Assembly (NCBI RefSeq): GCF_900107045.1
Contig: NZ_FNON01000002.1
Span: 806,001 to 870,000, forward strand
Direction: 5' to 3'
Length of the DNA: 64,000 bases
From: Amycolatopsis xylanica
GTDB lineage: Bacteria > Actinomycetota > Actinomycetes > Mycobacteriales > Pseudonocardiaceae
In this document: positions 44,751-53,228 of the stretch, one piece after another
Layout: every line of letters begins with the position of its first letter
Numbering within the stretch: the stretch's first letter is position 1
Translations under genes and position numbers: made by a program
The notes under the pieces: model-generated
Seen by the model: the letters and a program-made list of their open reading frames with translations, nothing else
Database searches by the model: none
Told to the model about the DNA's origin: nothing

Positions 44751-45320
44751 ATGGTGCGACGCAATCCCGAACGCCGCGCGGCGCTGCTCGACGCCGCGAT
44801 CGAAGTGCTGGCCAACGAGGGGGCGCGGGGCTTGACGTTCCGCGCGGTCGATCAGCAGGCCGGGGTGCCCGCGGGCACCGCTTCCAACTACTTCGCCAAC
44901 CGCGACGAGATCATGATGAGTGTCGGCGCGCGGGTTTACGAGCGGCTCGAACCGGACGAGGCCGTGATGGCCGCCGTCGACGAAGGGCCGCGCACCCGGG
45001 CGCGGGTCACCGAGCTGATGCACGAGGTGGTCGAGCGGGTCGCCGCGTTCCCGACCGGGTTCCTGGCGCTGCTGGAACTGCGCCTCGAAGCGACGCGGCG
45101 GCCGGGGCTGCGCGAGGTGCTCACCGGGCGCGTTCGCGCGGATCTCGACTTCAACGTCGAGAACCACCTGAAGTCGGGGCTGCCCGGCGACGGGACGACC
45201 GTGACGCTGCTGTGGCTGGCGCTGAACTGGATGATCGTCGAACGGCTCACCTTGCCCGATCTGCTGACCCCGGAAGAACGGCATGGGCTCATCGACGCGC
45301 TCGTTGATCGATTGGCTTGA
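44751..45320 (+). CDS. TetR-family transcriptional regulator
   Basis: A 189-residue regulator. HTH: RRAALLDAAIEVLANEGARGL then AVDQQAGVPAGTASNYFANRDE. The helical C-terminal domain contains LLELRLEATRRPGLRE and LNWMIVERLTLP, common in regulators of flavoproteins or exporters. The divergent DHFR-like gene is the likely target. Confidence 0.93.
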   Translation: MVRRNPERRAALLDAAIEVLANEGARGLTFRAVDQQAGVPAGTASNYFANRDEIMMSVGARVYERLEPDEAVMAAVDEGPRTRARVTELMHEVVERVAAFPTGFLALLELRLEATRRPGLREVLTGRVRADLDFNVENHLKSGLPGDGTTVTLLWLALNWMIVERLTLPDLLTPEERHGLIDALVDRLA

Positions 45321-45353
45321 CATCCAGCACGCTCGAGGTTGTTCACTGGGCAC

Positions 45354-46127
45354 ATGAACTTCGACCTCGACGCGTACCTGACGCGAATCGGGCACGCACG
45401 GGTGACGCCGTCGGCCGAGGCGTTGGAGTCGCTGCACGAAGCGCATGTGCGGTCCATCCCGTTCGAGAATCTCGACGTGGTCATGGGCACGCACGCCGGC
45501 ATCGGGCTGGGCGTCATCCAGGACAAACTCGTGCGCAGGCAACGGGGTGGGTACTGCTACGAGCACGGGCTGCTGTTCGCGGCGGCGCTGGAGGCGCTCG
45601 GGTTCACCGTCGAGCGGCGGATGGCGCGGGTGCAGCCGGACCGGCCGGGGCCGTCGACGCACATGATGCTCGTGGTGCGGATCGGGGACGACGAATTCCT
45701 CGCCGATGTCGGGTTCGGCTGGGGACTGCTGCGGTCGATGCCGTTGCGTGATCAGGAAATCGTCGACCAGTCCGGCTGGAAGTATCGGCTGCTCCAGAAT
45801 GGACCCTGGTGGCGGTTGCAAAGATTCGAAAGTGACTGGACGACACTGCACCAATTCGGGCCCGAAGTCCGCTACCAAGTCGACTATGAGGTCGGGCATC
45901 ACTACGTCTCGACACATCCGAAGTCCCCGTTCTGGGAACAAATCGTGGTGATGCGCCTGGAACCGGGCTTGAGCAAGCGGTTCGTCGGCAACGAACTCAT
46001 CCTCGAATACGCCGACGGGCGCGTCGAAAAATCAATCGTCACAAGGGAAACGCTCGACGAGACCCTGCGCGGTCTCGATGTGGTCGTTACTCCGAACGAG
46101 TTGGCGAAAATCGACACTTTGAGGTGA
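45354..46127 (+). CDS. nat: Arylamine N-acetyltransferase
   Basis: A 257-residue NAT from ATG 45354 (MNFDLDAYLTRIG). The catalytic triad is visible: Cys in RRQRGGYCYEHG, His in PSTHMMLVV and Asp in LADVGFGWG. It acetylates arylamines and hydrazines; in mycobacteria the enzyme acts on propionyl-CoA and isoniazid. The longer frame starting at 45339 adds five residues and is less likely. Confidence 0.95.
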   Translation: MNFDLDAYLTRIGHARVTPSAEALESLHEAHVRSIPFENLDVVMGTHAGIGLGVIQDKLVRRQRGGYCYEHGLLFAAALEALGFTVERRMARVQPDRPGPSTHMMLVVRIGDDEFLADVGFGWGLLRSMPLRDQEIVDQSGWKYRLLQNGPWWRLQRFESDWTTLHQFGPEVRYQVDYEVGHHYVSTHPKSPFWEQIVVMRLEPGLSKRFVGNELILEYADGRVEKSIVTRETLDETLRGLDVVVTPNELAKIDTLR

Positions 46128-46250
46128 CCACGCTCGCCGTTGGGCGCCGTCACAATGATCCGCGGTGCTTCTTGGGAAAGACCACATCGGCGATCGAGTT
46201 CGCCGCGAGGCACTCTGTGAGGTGATCTTTCAACGGCGAAAGGGGCAGGC

Positions 46251-47096
46251 GTGTTTTCACGGCTTCGGCGAGTGGGCGTGTTCATTGGCGCGGTGGCGTT
46301 GACAGTGGCCACGACAGGACAGGCGGTGGCCGCACCGGCCGCGGCGAGCTGCCCGTCGGTCGGACACAATTGGTCGGGGCCGGGACCGTTCACCGTGACC
46401 GAGCAGCAAAGCGGCGCCGGGCACACCATTTACCGGCCGGCCAATCTCGGCGGCTGCGGCAAACATCCGGTAATCCTTTGGGGCAATGGCACTTTCGCGA
46501 CACCGTCGATCTACGCGACCTTGTTGCGACACTGGGCATCGCACGGCTTCATCGTCGCCGCGGCGAACACCACGCAGTCGGGCAGTGGCTCGGAAATGTT
46601 GGCGGGACTGGATTATCTGACCGCGCAGAATGCCAAGGCGGGCAGTGTCTTCTACGGCAAGGTCGACACGTCGAAGGTCGGCGCGAGCGGCCACTCGCAA
46701 GGCGGAGGCGGCACGATCAACGCGGGCGCGGACGCACGCGTGGACACCACGGTCCCGATCGAGCCGGGTCCGCAAGGCGTGATCGGACAGCTCAAGGGCC
46801 CGATGTTCATCCTCGGCGGCCAGCACGACACCGTCGTCGTACCGCTGCTGCTGGTGATCCCGCGCTACAACGCGGCGGGCCACATCCCGGCGATCTACGG
46901 TGAACTGGCGGGCGCGACCCACCTGACGCCCACCGGTGACGGCGGCGGATTCCGCGGCCCGATCACCGCGTGGTTCCGGTACTTCCTGATGAACGACCAG
47001 GCGGCCTACGGCGAGTTCTTCGGTCCCCAGTGCGGCAACTGCGGTTCGCCGATCTGGTCGGACTTCCGCCGCAACGCCAAGGCGCAAGCGCTGTAG
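46251..47096 (+). CDS. Secreted alpha/beta hydrolase (chlorophyllase/PETase-like fold)
   Basis: A 281-residue secreted protein: signal peptide (FIGAVALTVATTGQAVAAPA, about 10-30), then HPVILWGNGT (oxyanion region), the elbow ASGHSQGGGGTINAG and a late His in GATHLTP. Four Cys (SCPSV, GGCGK, QCGNCG) could form disulfides. The GTG start follows GGCAGGC. The family includes esterases acting on polyesters and lipids; substrate unknown. Confidence 0.82.
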   Translation: MFSRLRRVGVFIGAVALTVATTGQAVAAPAAASCPSVGHNWSGPGPFTVTEQQSGAGHTIYRPANLGGCGKHPVILWGNGTFATPSIYATLLRHWASHGFIVAAANTTQSGSGSEMLAGLDYLTAQNAKAGSVFYGKVDTSKVGASGHSQGGGGTINAGADARVDTTVPIEPGPQGVIGQLKGPMFILGGQHDTVVVPLLLVIPRYNAAGHIPAIYGELAGATHLTPTGDGGGFRGPITAWFRYFLMNDQAAYGEFFGPQCGNCGSPIWSDFRRNAKAQAL

Positions 47097-47106
47097 CTTG
47101 GACCGC

Positions 47107-47490
47107 ATGGTCCTTCCGAAGCGGCTTGCGCGATTCAACCGAGTGGCGACGAACAAGATCGCCCGGCACATCGCGGGCTGGCTGCCGTGGATGGGACTCG
47201 TCGAACACCAAGGCCGGAAGTCCGGGCGCACGTACCGGACTCCGGTCAACGTGTTCCGCGCGGAAGACGGGTTCGTGCTCGCGCTGACGTACGGGCCGGA
47301 CACGGACTGGGTCAAGAACGTCCTCGTGAACGGCGGCGGTCAGCTGATCACGCGACGGAAGACCTACGCCGTCAGCGAGCCGCGCCTGGTGCGTGACGAG
47401 TCGCGCGGGGCCATGCCGTTTGGGGTTCGGCAGATTCTCAAAGCCGTTGACGTGGCTGACTTTATGTATTTGAAGGCGCGGCGTCACTAG
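47107..47490 (+). CDS. Deazaflavin (F420)-dependent nitroreductase-like protein
   Basis: A 127-residue Ddn-like split-barrel protein with the family segment GRKSGRTYRTPVNVFR and WVKNVLVNGGG. Related mycobacterial proteins use cofactor F420 and reduce quinones or nitroimidazoles. ATG 47107 is preferred over TTG 47098. It lies 10 bp after the secreted hydrolase gene and may be co-transcribed. Confidence 0.87.
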   Translation: MVLPKRLARFNRVATNKIARHIAGWLPWMGLVEHQGRKSGRTYRTPVNVFRAEDGFVLALTYGPDTDWVKNVLVNGGGQLITRRKTYAVSEPRLVRDESRGAMPFGVRQILKAVDVADFMYLKARRH

Positions 47491-47495
47491 CGTGG

Positions 47496-47551
47496 ATGGA
47501 CGACACGCGTACCTGGATGGACGACACGCGTGCACAGATGGACGACACGCG
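47496..47551. repeat. Three direct repeats of 14-15 bp with 21-bp period
   Basis: ATGGACGACACGCG occurs at 47496, 47517 and 47538, each followed by variable bases. They sit in the gap between two convergent genes. With only three units and 6-7-bp spacers it is not a CRISPR array. Confidence 0.85.
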
Positions 47552-47553
47552 GA

Positions 47554-47889
47554 TCAGGTGAGGGTGGCGCGGAGTTTGGGCGGGGATTTGAGGCGGTGCG
47601 ACTCTGCGAGGAGTTCGTAGAGGTGGGGTGGGTCGACGTGGGCGAGGTCGACGATGATCGAGGCGTGGCCGTCGTAGTGCGGGGTCGTGTAGAAGGCCGG
47701 GTCGCCCGAGGCCAGTAAGGCGGCCTTTTCGTCGGGGGTGCACATGAGGACCAGGCCGCCCTCGGCTTCGGTGCGGAGGCGGGCGAAGCCTTTGCCCGCG
47801 ACCTTCAGGGCCGGGGTGCGGTACCAGGTCGAGACCGTGACCTCGGGTAGTGAGAGCGCGCGGGTGACAACGTCTTCCCAGGTAGGCAT
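47554..47889 (-). CDS. MmcQ/YjbR family protein
   Basis: A 111-residue protein of the YjbR (CyaY-like) fold: LSLPEVTVSTWYRTPALKV, AEGGLVLMCTPDEKAALLAS, and DGHASIIVDLAHVDPPHLYELLAESHRL. The function is unclear; YjbR-like domains may bind DNA. It is convergent with the Ddn-like gene across the triple repeat. Confidence 0.9.
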   Translation of the reverse strand: MPTWEDVVTRALSLPEVTVSTWYRTPALKVAGKGFARLRTEAEGGLVLMCTPDEKAALLASGDPAFYTTPHYDGHASIIVDLAHVDPPHLYELLAESHRLKSPPKLRATLT

Positions 47890-47927
47890 GGGTCCATTGT
47901 CACCCGCGCGTCTTGGAAAAAGCGGAG

Positions 47928-49625
47928 CTAGCCGATCTTGGTGATGCGGTTGGGCACCGGCGGGGTGATGCCGGGGTTCGCCGCGAAGTAGGCGAGCAGC
48001 GCGTCCAGGTCGACCGGGCCGCCTGCCAGGTTGGTGCCCTTGGTGAGCTCGGTGAAGCCGTCACCACCCGCGGCGAGGAAGTTGTTCACCGAAACGCGCA
48101 GCGACGCCGCCGGGTCGATCGGGGTGCCGTTGAGCGTCAGGTTCGAGATGCGCGAACCGATCGGCTTGGACAGGTCGTACGAGTAGTGCAGCGAGTTCGA
48201 GATCTGCAGGATGCGGGTGATGCTGCCCTGCCACTGCTGCTCCAGCACGGCCTTCAGACCCGAGCCCGTCAGCGTGATCGTCTGCATGATGTTCGCGAAC
48301 GGCTGGACGGTGAACGCCTCGCCGTAGGTGACCACGCCGTCGCCCTCACCGTTGGGCGAGGACTTGAACAGCAGGTCGGCGCGGATGCCGCCGGGGTTGG
48401 TCATCGCGATCTGCGCGCCGTTGGTCAGGGTGCCCGCCAGCTGCGCGTCGGCGAGGACGTCGCCGAGCAGCGACTCGCCCGTGGCGGTGCCCGCCGCGGG
48501 GAGGTCGGCGGTGATGGTGCCGACCTGGCGGTTGGCGATCGGGGCCGCCTTGGTCTTGGCCTCGGCGACCAGCGCCTGGACGTCGGCGTCCGGGGTGACG
48601 TCGCGGGTGACGATCTCGTTGTGCGCCTTGGTCTCCGAACGGACGACGTCGCGGCTGCGCAGGTTGATCTTCAGGTCGATGACCGACAGGAGACGGCCGA
48701 ACGAGGAACCCTGGATCAGCGGACGCGGGTTGCCTGCCGGGTCGGTGACGACGCAGTTGTACTGCTGGTGGCTGTGGCCGGTGAAGAACGCGTCGACGCG
48801 CGGGGTCACGCTCTCGGCGATCACCTTGGCGGGGCCGGGGCGCAGCTTGCAGTCGTCGGGGCCTGCGGTCTCGGTGCCGTCGCCCTGGTGCATCAGCACG
48901 ACCTGCGCCTTGATGCCGAACAGCTCGAGCAGCGCCGACGTGCGGTTGATCGCCTGCACCTCGTCGCCGAACTTGAGGCCCTTGATGGCCTCCGGCGTGA
49001 CGACCGACGGCAGGTCCTTCAGCGTGGCGCCGATGACGCCGATCGGGACACCGCCGGAGAACTCGATGCTGAACGGCAGCACCGCGGGCAGGCCGCTCTT
49101 CTCGAAGGTGACGTTCGCGCCGAGGAACGGGAAGTTCGCACCCTGGAACGGGTCGTGGAACTGGCAGCCGTCGACCGGGTGGCAGCCGCCGAACTGCATG
49201 CGCTTGAGCTCGGCGTAACCCTCGTCGAACTCGTGGTTGCCGACGACCGACGCCTTGACGCCGAGCTTGTTCATGAACTCGATGGTCGGCTCGTCGTGGA
49301 ACAGCGCCGAGATCACCGGCGACGCGCCGATGTTGTCGCCCGCCGAGAAGACCAGCGAATTGCGGACCTGGGCACGGAGCTGCTTCACGTGCGTCGCCAG
49401 GAAAGCGGCGCCGCCCGCGTCGACGGTCTTGCCATCCGACAGCACCACGCGGCCGGACGAGCCGGATGGCGGCTCGAGGTTGCCGTGCAGGTCGTTGAAG
49501 GCGATGAGCCGGACGTCAGTGGTCGGGCTGCCGTAGGCCGACGCCGGCGTGGCGACGAGCGCGCCCGCGGTGAGCGCGACCCCCAGCACCGCGACAGCGC
49601 GCTTCAGCCGGTTGGAAATAAGCAT
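47928..49625 (-). CDS. Secreted 5'-nucleotidase/UshA-type metallophosphoesterase
   Basis: A 565-residue secreted enzyme from ATG 49625 (GGAGGA upstream). The signal peptide is followed by a calcineurin-like phosphatase: FNDLHGNLEP, FSAGDNIGASP, VGNHEFDEGY, MHQGDG, FTGHSHQQYN. The C-terminal 5'-nucleotidase domain contains NPGGIRADLL, VQPFANIMQTITLTG and NNFLAAGGDGF. It likely releases nucleosides and phosphate outside the cell. Confidence 0.95.
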   Translation of the reverse strand: MLISNRLKRAVAVLGVALTAGALVATPASAYGSPTTDVRLIAFNDLHGNLEPPSGSSGRVVLSDGKTVDAGGAAFLATHVKQLRAQVRNSLVFSAGDNIGASPVISALFHDEPTIEFMNKLGVKASVVGNHEFDEGYAELKRMQFGGCHPVDGCQFHDPFQGANFPFLGANVTFEKSGLPAVLPFSIEFSGGVPIGVIGATLKDLPSVVTPEAIKGLKFGDEVQAINRTSALLELFGIKAQVVLMHQGDGTETAGPDDCKLRPGPAKVIAESVTPRVDAFFTGHSHQQYNCVVTDPAGNPRPLIQGSSFGRLLSVIDLKINLRSRDVVRSETKAHNEIVTRDVTPDADVQALVAEAKTKAAPIANRQVGTITADLPAAGTATGESLLGDVLADAQLAGTLTNGAQIAMTNPGGIRADLLFKSSPNGEGDGVVTYGEAFTVQPFANIMQTITLTGSGLKAVLEQQWQGSITRILQISNSLHYSYDLSKPIGSRISNLTLNGTPIDPAASLRVSVNNFLAAGGDGFTELTKGTNLAGGPVDLDALLAYFAANPGITPPVPNRITKIG

Positions 49626-49729
49626 TCTTCCTCCGAATTCGGACGCCCCATGACCCGAATGGGCGTGCACCGGCGCAGGAGTCTGCCTTCCCGCTCAGTG
49701 ATCCACCAGAGGAATTCGGCGGAATTTGC

Positions 49730-50515
49730 TCAAACGTCACTGCCGTCTAGCAGAACGCGAGTGACCAATTCCGGATCGTCACTCATCGGCACGTGTCCGC
49801 AACCGGGCAATACGAGCAACCGTGCCTGAGGGCACATCTTCCGCAATTCGGCCGCACGTGGCCGCGCCAGAATCCGGTCGCGTTGCGCCCACGCGATCGT
49901 CACCGGGACGTCAGGCACCGGGCCTTCGAACCGGAAGCCCCGGCCTTTGGTCAGCGCGACCGTCGGCAAAAACCCGGCGGCCGAGCCGAACGCGCGCATG
50001 TCGTCGAAGATCACCTCGGGGCTGACCCGCGCGGGCTTGTCGAAGATCATCCCGCTGACCACCGTCCGCCCCGCCGCGCTCGACGCCAGCCTGCGGCCGA
50101 ACCGGTCGGGGATGCGCCGCGCCAGGTGATAGTGCGTGCGGAGCATGCCGATCGCGTAGCGCTGCTGCGCGTATGTCCACAGCCCGGCCGGGGAAAGCGC
50201 CGTGACACTGCGGACGAGGCCCGCCTGGCCGAGCGCCAGCGAGAGCAGGCCGCCGAGCGAGTTGCCCGCGACATGCGGCCGTCCGAGACCGAGGTCGGCG
50301 AAGAACTCGCGGAACAGCCGCAGCGCCGGTTCGACGCCGTACGCGTCGTCACGGGGCGGTGACTCGCCGAACCCCGGCAGGTCGACGGCGATCACGTCGC
50401 GGTGCTTCGCGAGCAGCGGCAGCACCGGGTCCCATGCCTGCCTGCGGTGGCCGACCCCATGGATCAGCACCAGCGGCTCGCCCTGGCCAGCGCGGGTGTA
50501 GACGACGTCGTCCAT
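49730..50515 (-). CDS. Alpha/beta hydrolase
   Basis: A 261-residue hydrolase of the MhpC/epoxide-hydrolase group: LVLIHGVGHRRQAWDPVLPLL, DLPGFGESPPRDD, elbow AGNSLGGLLSLAL, late Asp in WAQRDRILA and His in GCGHVPMSDDPELV. Start at ATG 50515 by homology, although GTG 50554 is also possible. The substrate is unknown. Confidence 0.9.
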   Translation of the reverse strand: MDDVVYTRAGQGEPLVLIHGVGHRRQAWDPVLPLLAKHRDVIAVDLPGFGESPPRDDAYGVEPALRLFREFFADLGLGRPHVAGNSLGGLLSLALGQAGLVRSVTALSPAGLWTYAQQRYAIGMLRTHYHLARRIPDRFGRRLASSAAGRTVVSGMIFDKPARVSPEVIFDDMRAFGSAAGFLPTVALTKGRGFRFEGPVPDVPVTIAWAQRDRILARPRAAELRKMCPQARLLVLPGCGHVPMSDDPELVTRVLLDGSDV

Positions 50516-50669
50516 CAAATGAGCGTAACCGCTGGTAACAGGTAAAACCACCACCCTCGCGGGTGGCCGATCGGCCGTGGAGCACCTCGGCCGAATGGCC
50601 GATCACCGGCTCTGACCATGGACTATTCGACCGAAGATACGCAGGTCCAAGATCCATAAGTTCAGTGTC

Positions 50670-51314
50670 ATGACGAACGCACAGGTCACTGCTCTCACCT
50701 ACGGGCTGCTCATCTTCGCCGCGGTCTGGACGACGATCCTCGTCCCGCAGCTGATCGTGCACGTCTCCCGCTACGGCCGTCCGCAGGCCCTCCGGATCGC
50801 CAAGACGGCGATGGTCACGCTCTACGCGAGCATGGCGGTCGCGGTGGTCCTGCTGCCGCTGCCCGGCCCGCACAGCAAGCGGCTCGAGCAGACCGTGCAG
50901 CTGCACCCGTTCCAGTGGATCGAGGACATCCACACCGAACTGGTCAAGCACGGGCTCTCCGCCGCGCACTGGTTCACCACGCAGACCTTCCAGCAGGCGG
51001 CGATGAACGTCCTACTGTTCGTGCCGCTGGGCCTGTTCGCCAGGCTGATGTGGAAGCGCGGCTTCGTCGGCACGATGGCGATCGGTTTCACCGCTTCGCT
51101 GCTGATCGAGCTCACCCAGCTCAGCGCGAACTTCGGCACCGCGCCGTTCGTCTACCGGATCTTCGACGTCGACGACCTCATGACCAACACCTTCGGCGCC
51201 ATGCTCGGCTGGGTGCTGGCCGCGATGCTGCTGGCCTTCCGCGCCACCAGCACTTCAACCGTCCACCCGCAGCCGGTGCGGCGCGAGCGGGTCCACCTCG
51301 CCCAGGCGCGCTAA
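50670..51314 (+). CDS. VanZ-family membrane protein
   Basis: A 214-residue membrane protein with about five helices and the VanZ pattern: MVTLYASMAVAVVLLPLPG, NVLLFVPLGLFARLMW, ASLLIELTQL and FDVDDLMTNTFGAMLGWVLA. VanZ proteins confer low-level teicoplanin or lipoglycopeptide tolerance in some hosts. A glycopeptide-resistance cluster is not present here. Its 3' end overlaps a small opposite-strand frame. Confidence 0.92.
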   Translation: MTNAQVTALTYGLLIFAAVWTTILVPQLIVHVSRYGRPQALRIAKTAMVTLYASMAVAVVLLPLPGPHSKRLEQTVQLHPFQWIEDIHTELVKHGLSAAHWFTTQTFQQAAMNVLLFVPLGLFARLMWKRGFVGTMAIGFTASLLIELTQLSANFGTAPFVYRIFDVDDLMTNTFGAMLGWVLAAMLLAFRATSTSTVHPQPVRRERVHLAQAR

Positions 51315-51431
51315 CCGGGCTTGCCGCCGCACGGCCTCGCGCCGTGCGGCGCGCTTGTCTTCCAAGGCCACGAAGGTGATGGCGACCGCGAAGATCAACC
51401 CGACGAGGCCGAGGATCAGTGCCAGCTGCAA
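51255..51431 (-). CDS. Small single-pass membrane protein (58 aa), partly antisense to the VanZ gene
   Basis: A TTG-started frame with GGGG upstream encodes LQLALILGLVGLIFAVAITF then a basic tail (EDKRAARREAVRRQAR). One transmembrane helix near residues 4-24 fits a small membrane peptide. The last 20 codons overlap the end of the VanZ gene on the other strand. No family is recognised. Confidence 0.45.
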   Translation of the reverse strand: MQLALILGLVGLIFAVAITFVALEDKRAARREAVRRQARLARLGEVDPLAPHRLRVDG

Positions 51432-51519
51432 GACGAACCCCCGTGTACGACGTTGTGCGCGGAATCACACAGCGTACGCACCGCGTGGGCGGTTGGCCAC
51501 CCCCTGCCAAACTTGGTCA

Positions 51520-52065
51520 ATGCCCAGCAAGGAAGAACTCGAAGCGGCCCGCGGCAAGCTGCTCGACGACCTCCTCGCCCCGGGCTTGGACGTGGTCTTC
51601 GCCGGGATCAACCCCGGCCTCTACTCGACGGCCATGGGCTTCCACTTCGCCAGGCCGGGCAATCGCTTCTGGCCCGCACTGCACGGCGGCGGATTCACCC
51701 CGCGCAAGTTCGACCCCGGCGAGCAGCACGAGCTGCTCGAACTGGGCATCGGCATCACCAACGTGGTCGCGCGGACCACCGCCCGCGCCGACGAGTTGAG
51801 CAAGCAGGAGCTGCGCGAAGGCGGCGAGCAGCTGGCCGCGAAGATGCGTGAATTCCGACCGAACTGGCTCGCTGTGGTGGGAATCACTGCCTACCGGACC
51901 GCTTTCAGCCGTCCGAGGGCCGTCGTCGGCCCACAAGACGAGCGAATCGGCGACACCCGGCTCTGGGTTTTGCCTAATCCAAGCGGACTCAACGCCCACT
52001 GGACCCCGGCCGGACTGGCCGAGGAGTTCGGCCGTCTGCGTACCGCGGTGATCAACTCTCAGTAG
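51520..52065 (+). CDS. mug: Mismatch-specific uracil-DNA glycosylase (MUG)
   Basis: A 181-residue glycosylase acting on G:U and G:T mismatches. Active-site motif FAGINPGLYS (about 26-35) and the second motif LPNPSGLNAHW near 155-165. ATG 51520 is preferred because the frame before it has no coding logic. It takes part in base-excision repair. Confidence 0.93.
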   Translation: MPSKEELEAARGKLLDDLLAPGLDVVFAGINPGLYSTAMGFHFARPGNRFWPALHGGGFTPRKFDPGEQHELLELGIGITNVVARTTARADELSKQELREGGEQLAAKMREFRPNWLAVVGITAYRTAFSRPRAVVGPQDERIGDTRLWVLPNPSGLNAHWTPAGLAEEFGRLRTAVINSQ

Positions 52066-52302
52066 CATCCGCCGTCCACACAGGACGTTCCGATGACCGG
52101 GAACGGGCATTTCAGGGCCGATTTCTACGGAGAGTGGCGCAGGTTCGCCCGATGCAACTAAGTGCGCCAAACCCCGTCACAAGATGATCGAAGATGGGTC
52201 CTAACAAGCACGAGGTGTCATTCCTGACCGGTCCGCAGGGGGACCGGGCGAGCACTGGGGACGTGCGAGCACAGGGTGGCGGCGTGTGGAGACGGAGATC
52301 AC

Positions 52303-53058
52303 ATGGTCCAGCCGACGAACGTGCAATCAGTCCCGACCGTGCTCGGGCGCAGCCTCGGGGTGGCCGCCATCGATCCGGTCCCGATCTTCCGCGACGGCCT
52401 GGCAGGCCTCGTCCACCGGACGCACGGCATGCACTGGCTCGGCCAGGCGTCGAGCCAGCACGGCGCGATGCAGCTCGCCGAGCAGCTGCACCCGGATGTC
52501 GCGCTGCTCGACTCCGCGCTCGACCCGAACTGCCACCTGACGAGATTGCTCTGCGCGGGCGACCCGGCGCTGGTGGTCGTGCTGGTGGTCCGTGACAGCA
52601 ACCGCGCGCCGCAGTACCTGGCGCAGGCCATCGCCGCTGGCGCGCACGCGCTGGTGCCGCGCGCGATCGACCCGAAACGGCTCAGTGAAGCCATCCGGCG
52701 AGCGCATGCCGACCGCCGCTACCTGGACCCGACGTTCGCCGCGCTGCTCGGCAGGCTCAAGCGCCCGTCGGCCGAGGGCCGCGTCCCGCTGCCCCGGATG
52801 CCGCTGTCGCGGCGCGAGTACCAGGTGCTGCAGCTCATCGCGGAGGGCCTGGAGAACTCCGGGATCGCGAAGCTGCTCTTTCTTTCGGTGGAGACCGTCC
52901 GCACACACGTCAAGAGCATCCTGCGCAAGCTTTCCGCGCGCGATCGCACGCACGCGGTGACCATCGCGTTCCGCAGCGGAATCCTCGTCACCGCGCCCGA
53001 TGACGCACATAACGTCACCCCGCTTAACCAGGCCGTAACAGCACCAGCCCCTCGTTGA
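52303..53058 (+). CDS. LuxR-type response-regulator-like protein with degenerate receiver
   Basis: A 251-residue protein (ATG 52303, GGAG upstream). The C-terminal LuxR HTH is intact: PLSRREYQVLQLIAEGLENS, SVETVRTHVKSILRKLSARD. The N-terminal receiver keeps only part of the phospho pocket: one Asp at IDPVPIF, Asp in LLDSALDPN, but no second acidic residue at strand 1 and no Lys (HALVPRAI). This suggests activation without phosphorylation. No histidine kinase is adjacent. Confidence 0.88.
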   Translation: MVQPTNVQSVPTVLGRSLGVAAIDPVPIFRDGLAGLVHRTHGMHWLGQASSQHGAMQLAEQLHPDVALLDSALDPNCHLTRLLCAGDPALVVVLVVRDSNRAPQYLAQAIAAGAHALVPRAIDPKRLSEAIRRAHADRRYLDPTFAALLGRLKRPSAEGRVPLPRMPLSRREYQVLQLIAEGLENSGIAKLLFLSVETVRTHVKSILRKLSARDRTHAVTIAFRSGILVTAPDDAHNVTPLNQAVTAPAPR

Positions 53059-53134
53059 CCCCTGGTCCACCCCCTATTGCGGGTCTCGATCGGGCGATCT
53101 GCGCAACACTGAAGAGGGTCGGGCTTGCCGCCGG

Positions 53135-53148
53135 TTACCGACAGGTAA
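53135..53148. promoter_or_regulatory. Operator copy 1 upstream of fadE
   Basis: TTACCGACAGGTAA, with perfect TTACC/GGTAA ends, about 80-95 bp upstream of fadE. Fits the pattern TTACCGRYRRGTAA. Confidence 0.65.
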
Positions 53149-53158
53149 TATCCTGAAG

Positions 53159-53172
53159 TTACCGGCGAGTAA
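53159..53172. promoter_or_regulatory. Operator copy 2 upstream of fadE
   Basis: TTACCGGCGAGTAA, 24 bp downstream of copy 1 and about 57 bp upstream of the fadE start. Two sites with near two-turn spacing suggest cooperative binding. Confidence 0.65.
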
Positions 53173-53228
53173 GGGTCTTCCCACGGCGAGGTTCCCGGCC
53201 GGCACTGATCCCTAAACGGAGAGACGCC

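Noticed and set aside
47496..47551. Possible mini-CRISPR of three repeats
   Set aside because: Spacers are 6-7 bp, far too short, and no cas genes are present.
50561..50607. GGCCGAT-rich inverted segments between the alpha/beta hydrolase and VanZ genes
   Set aside because: Pairing is imperfect and short CG-rich matches are frequent in this genome; not enough to call a regulatory site.
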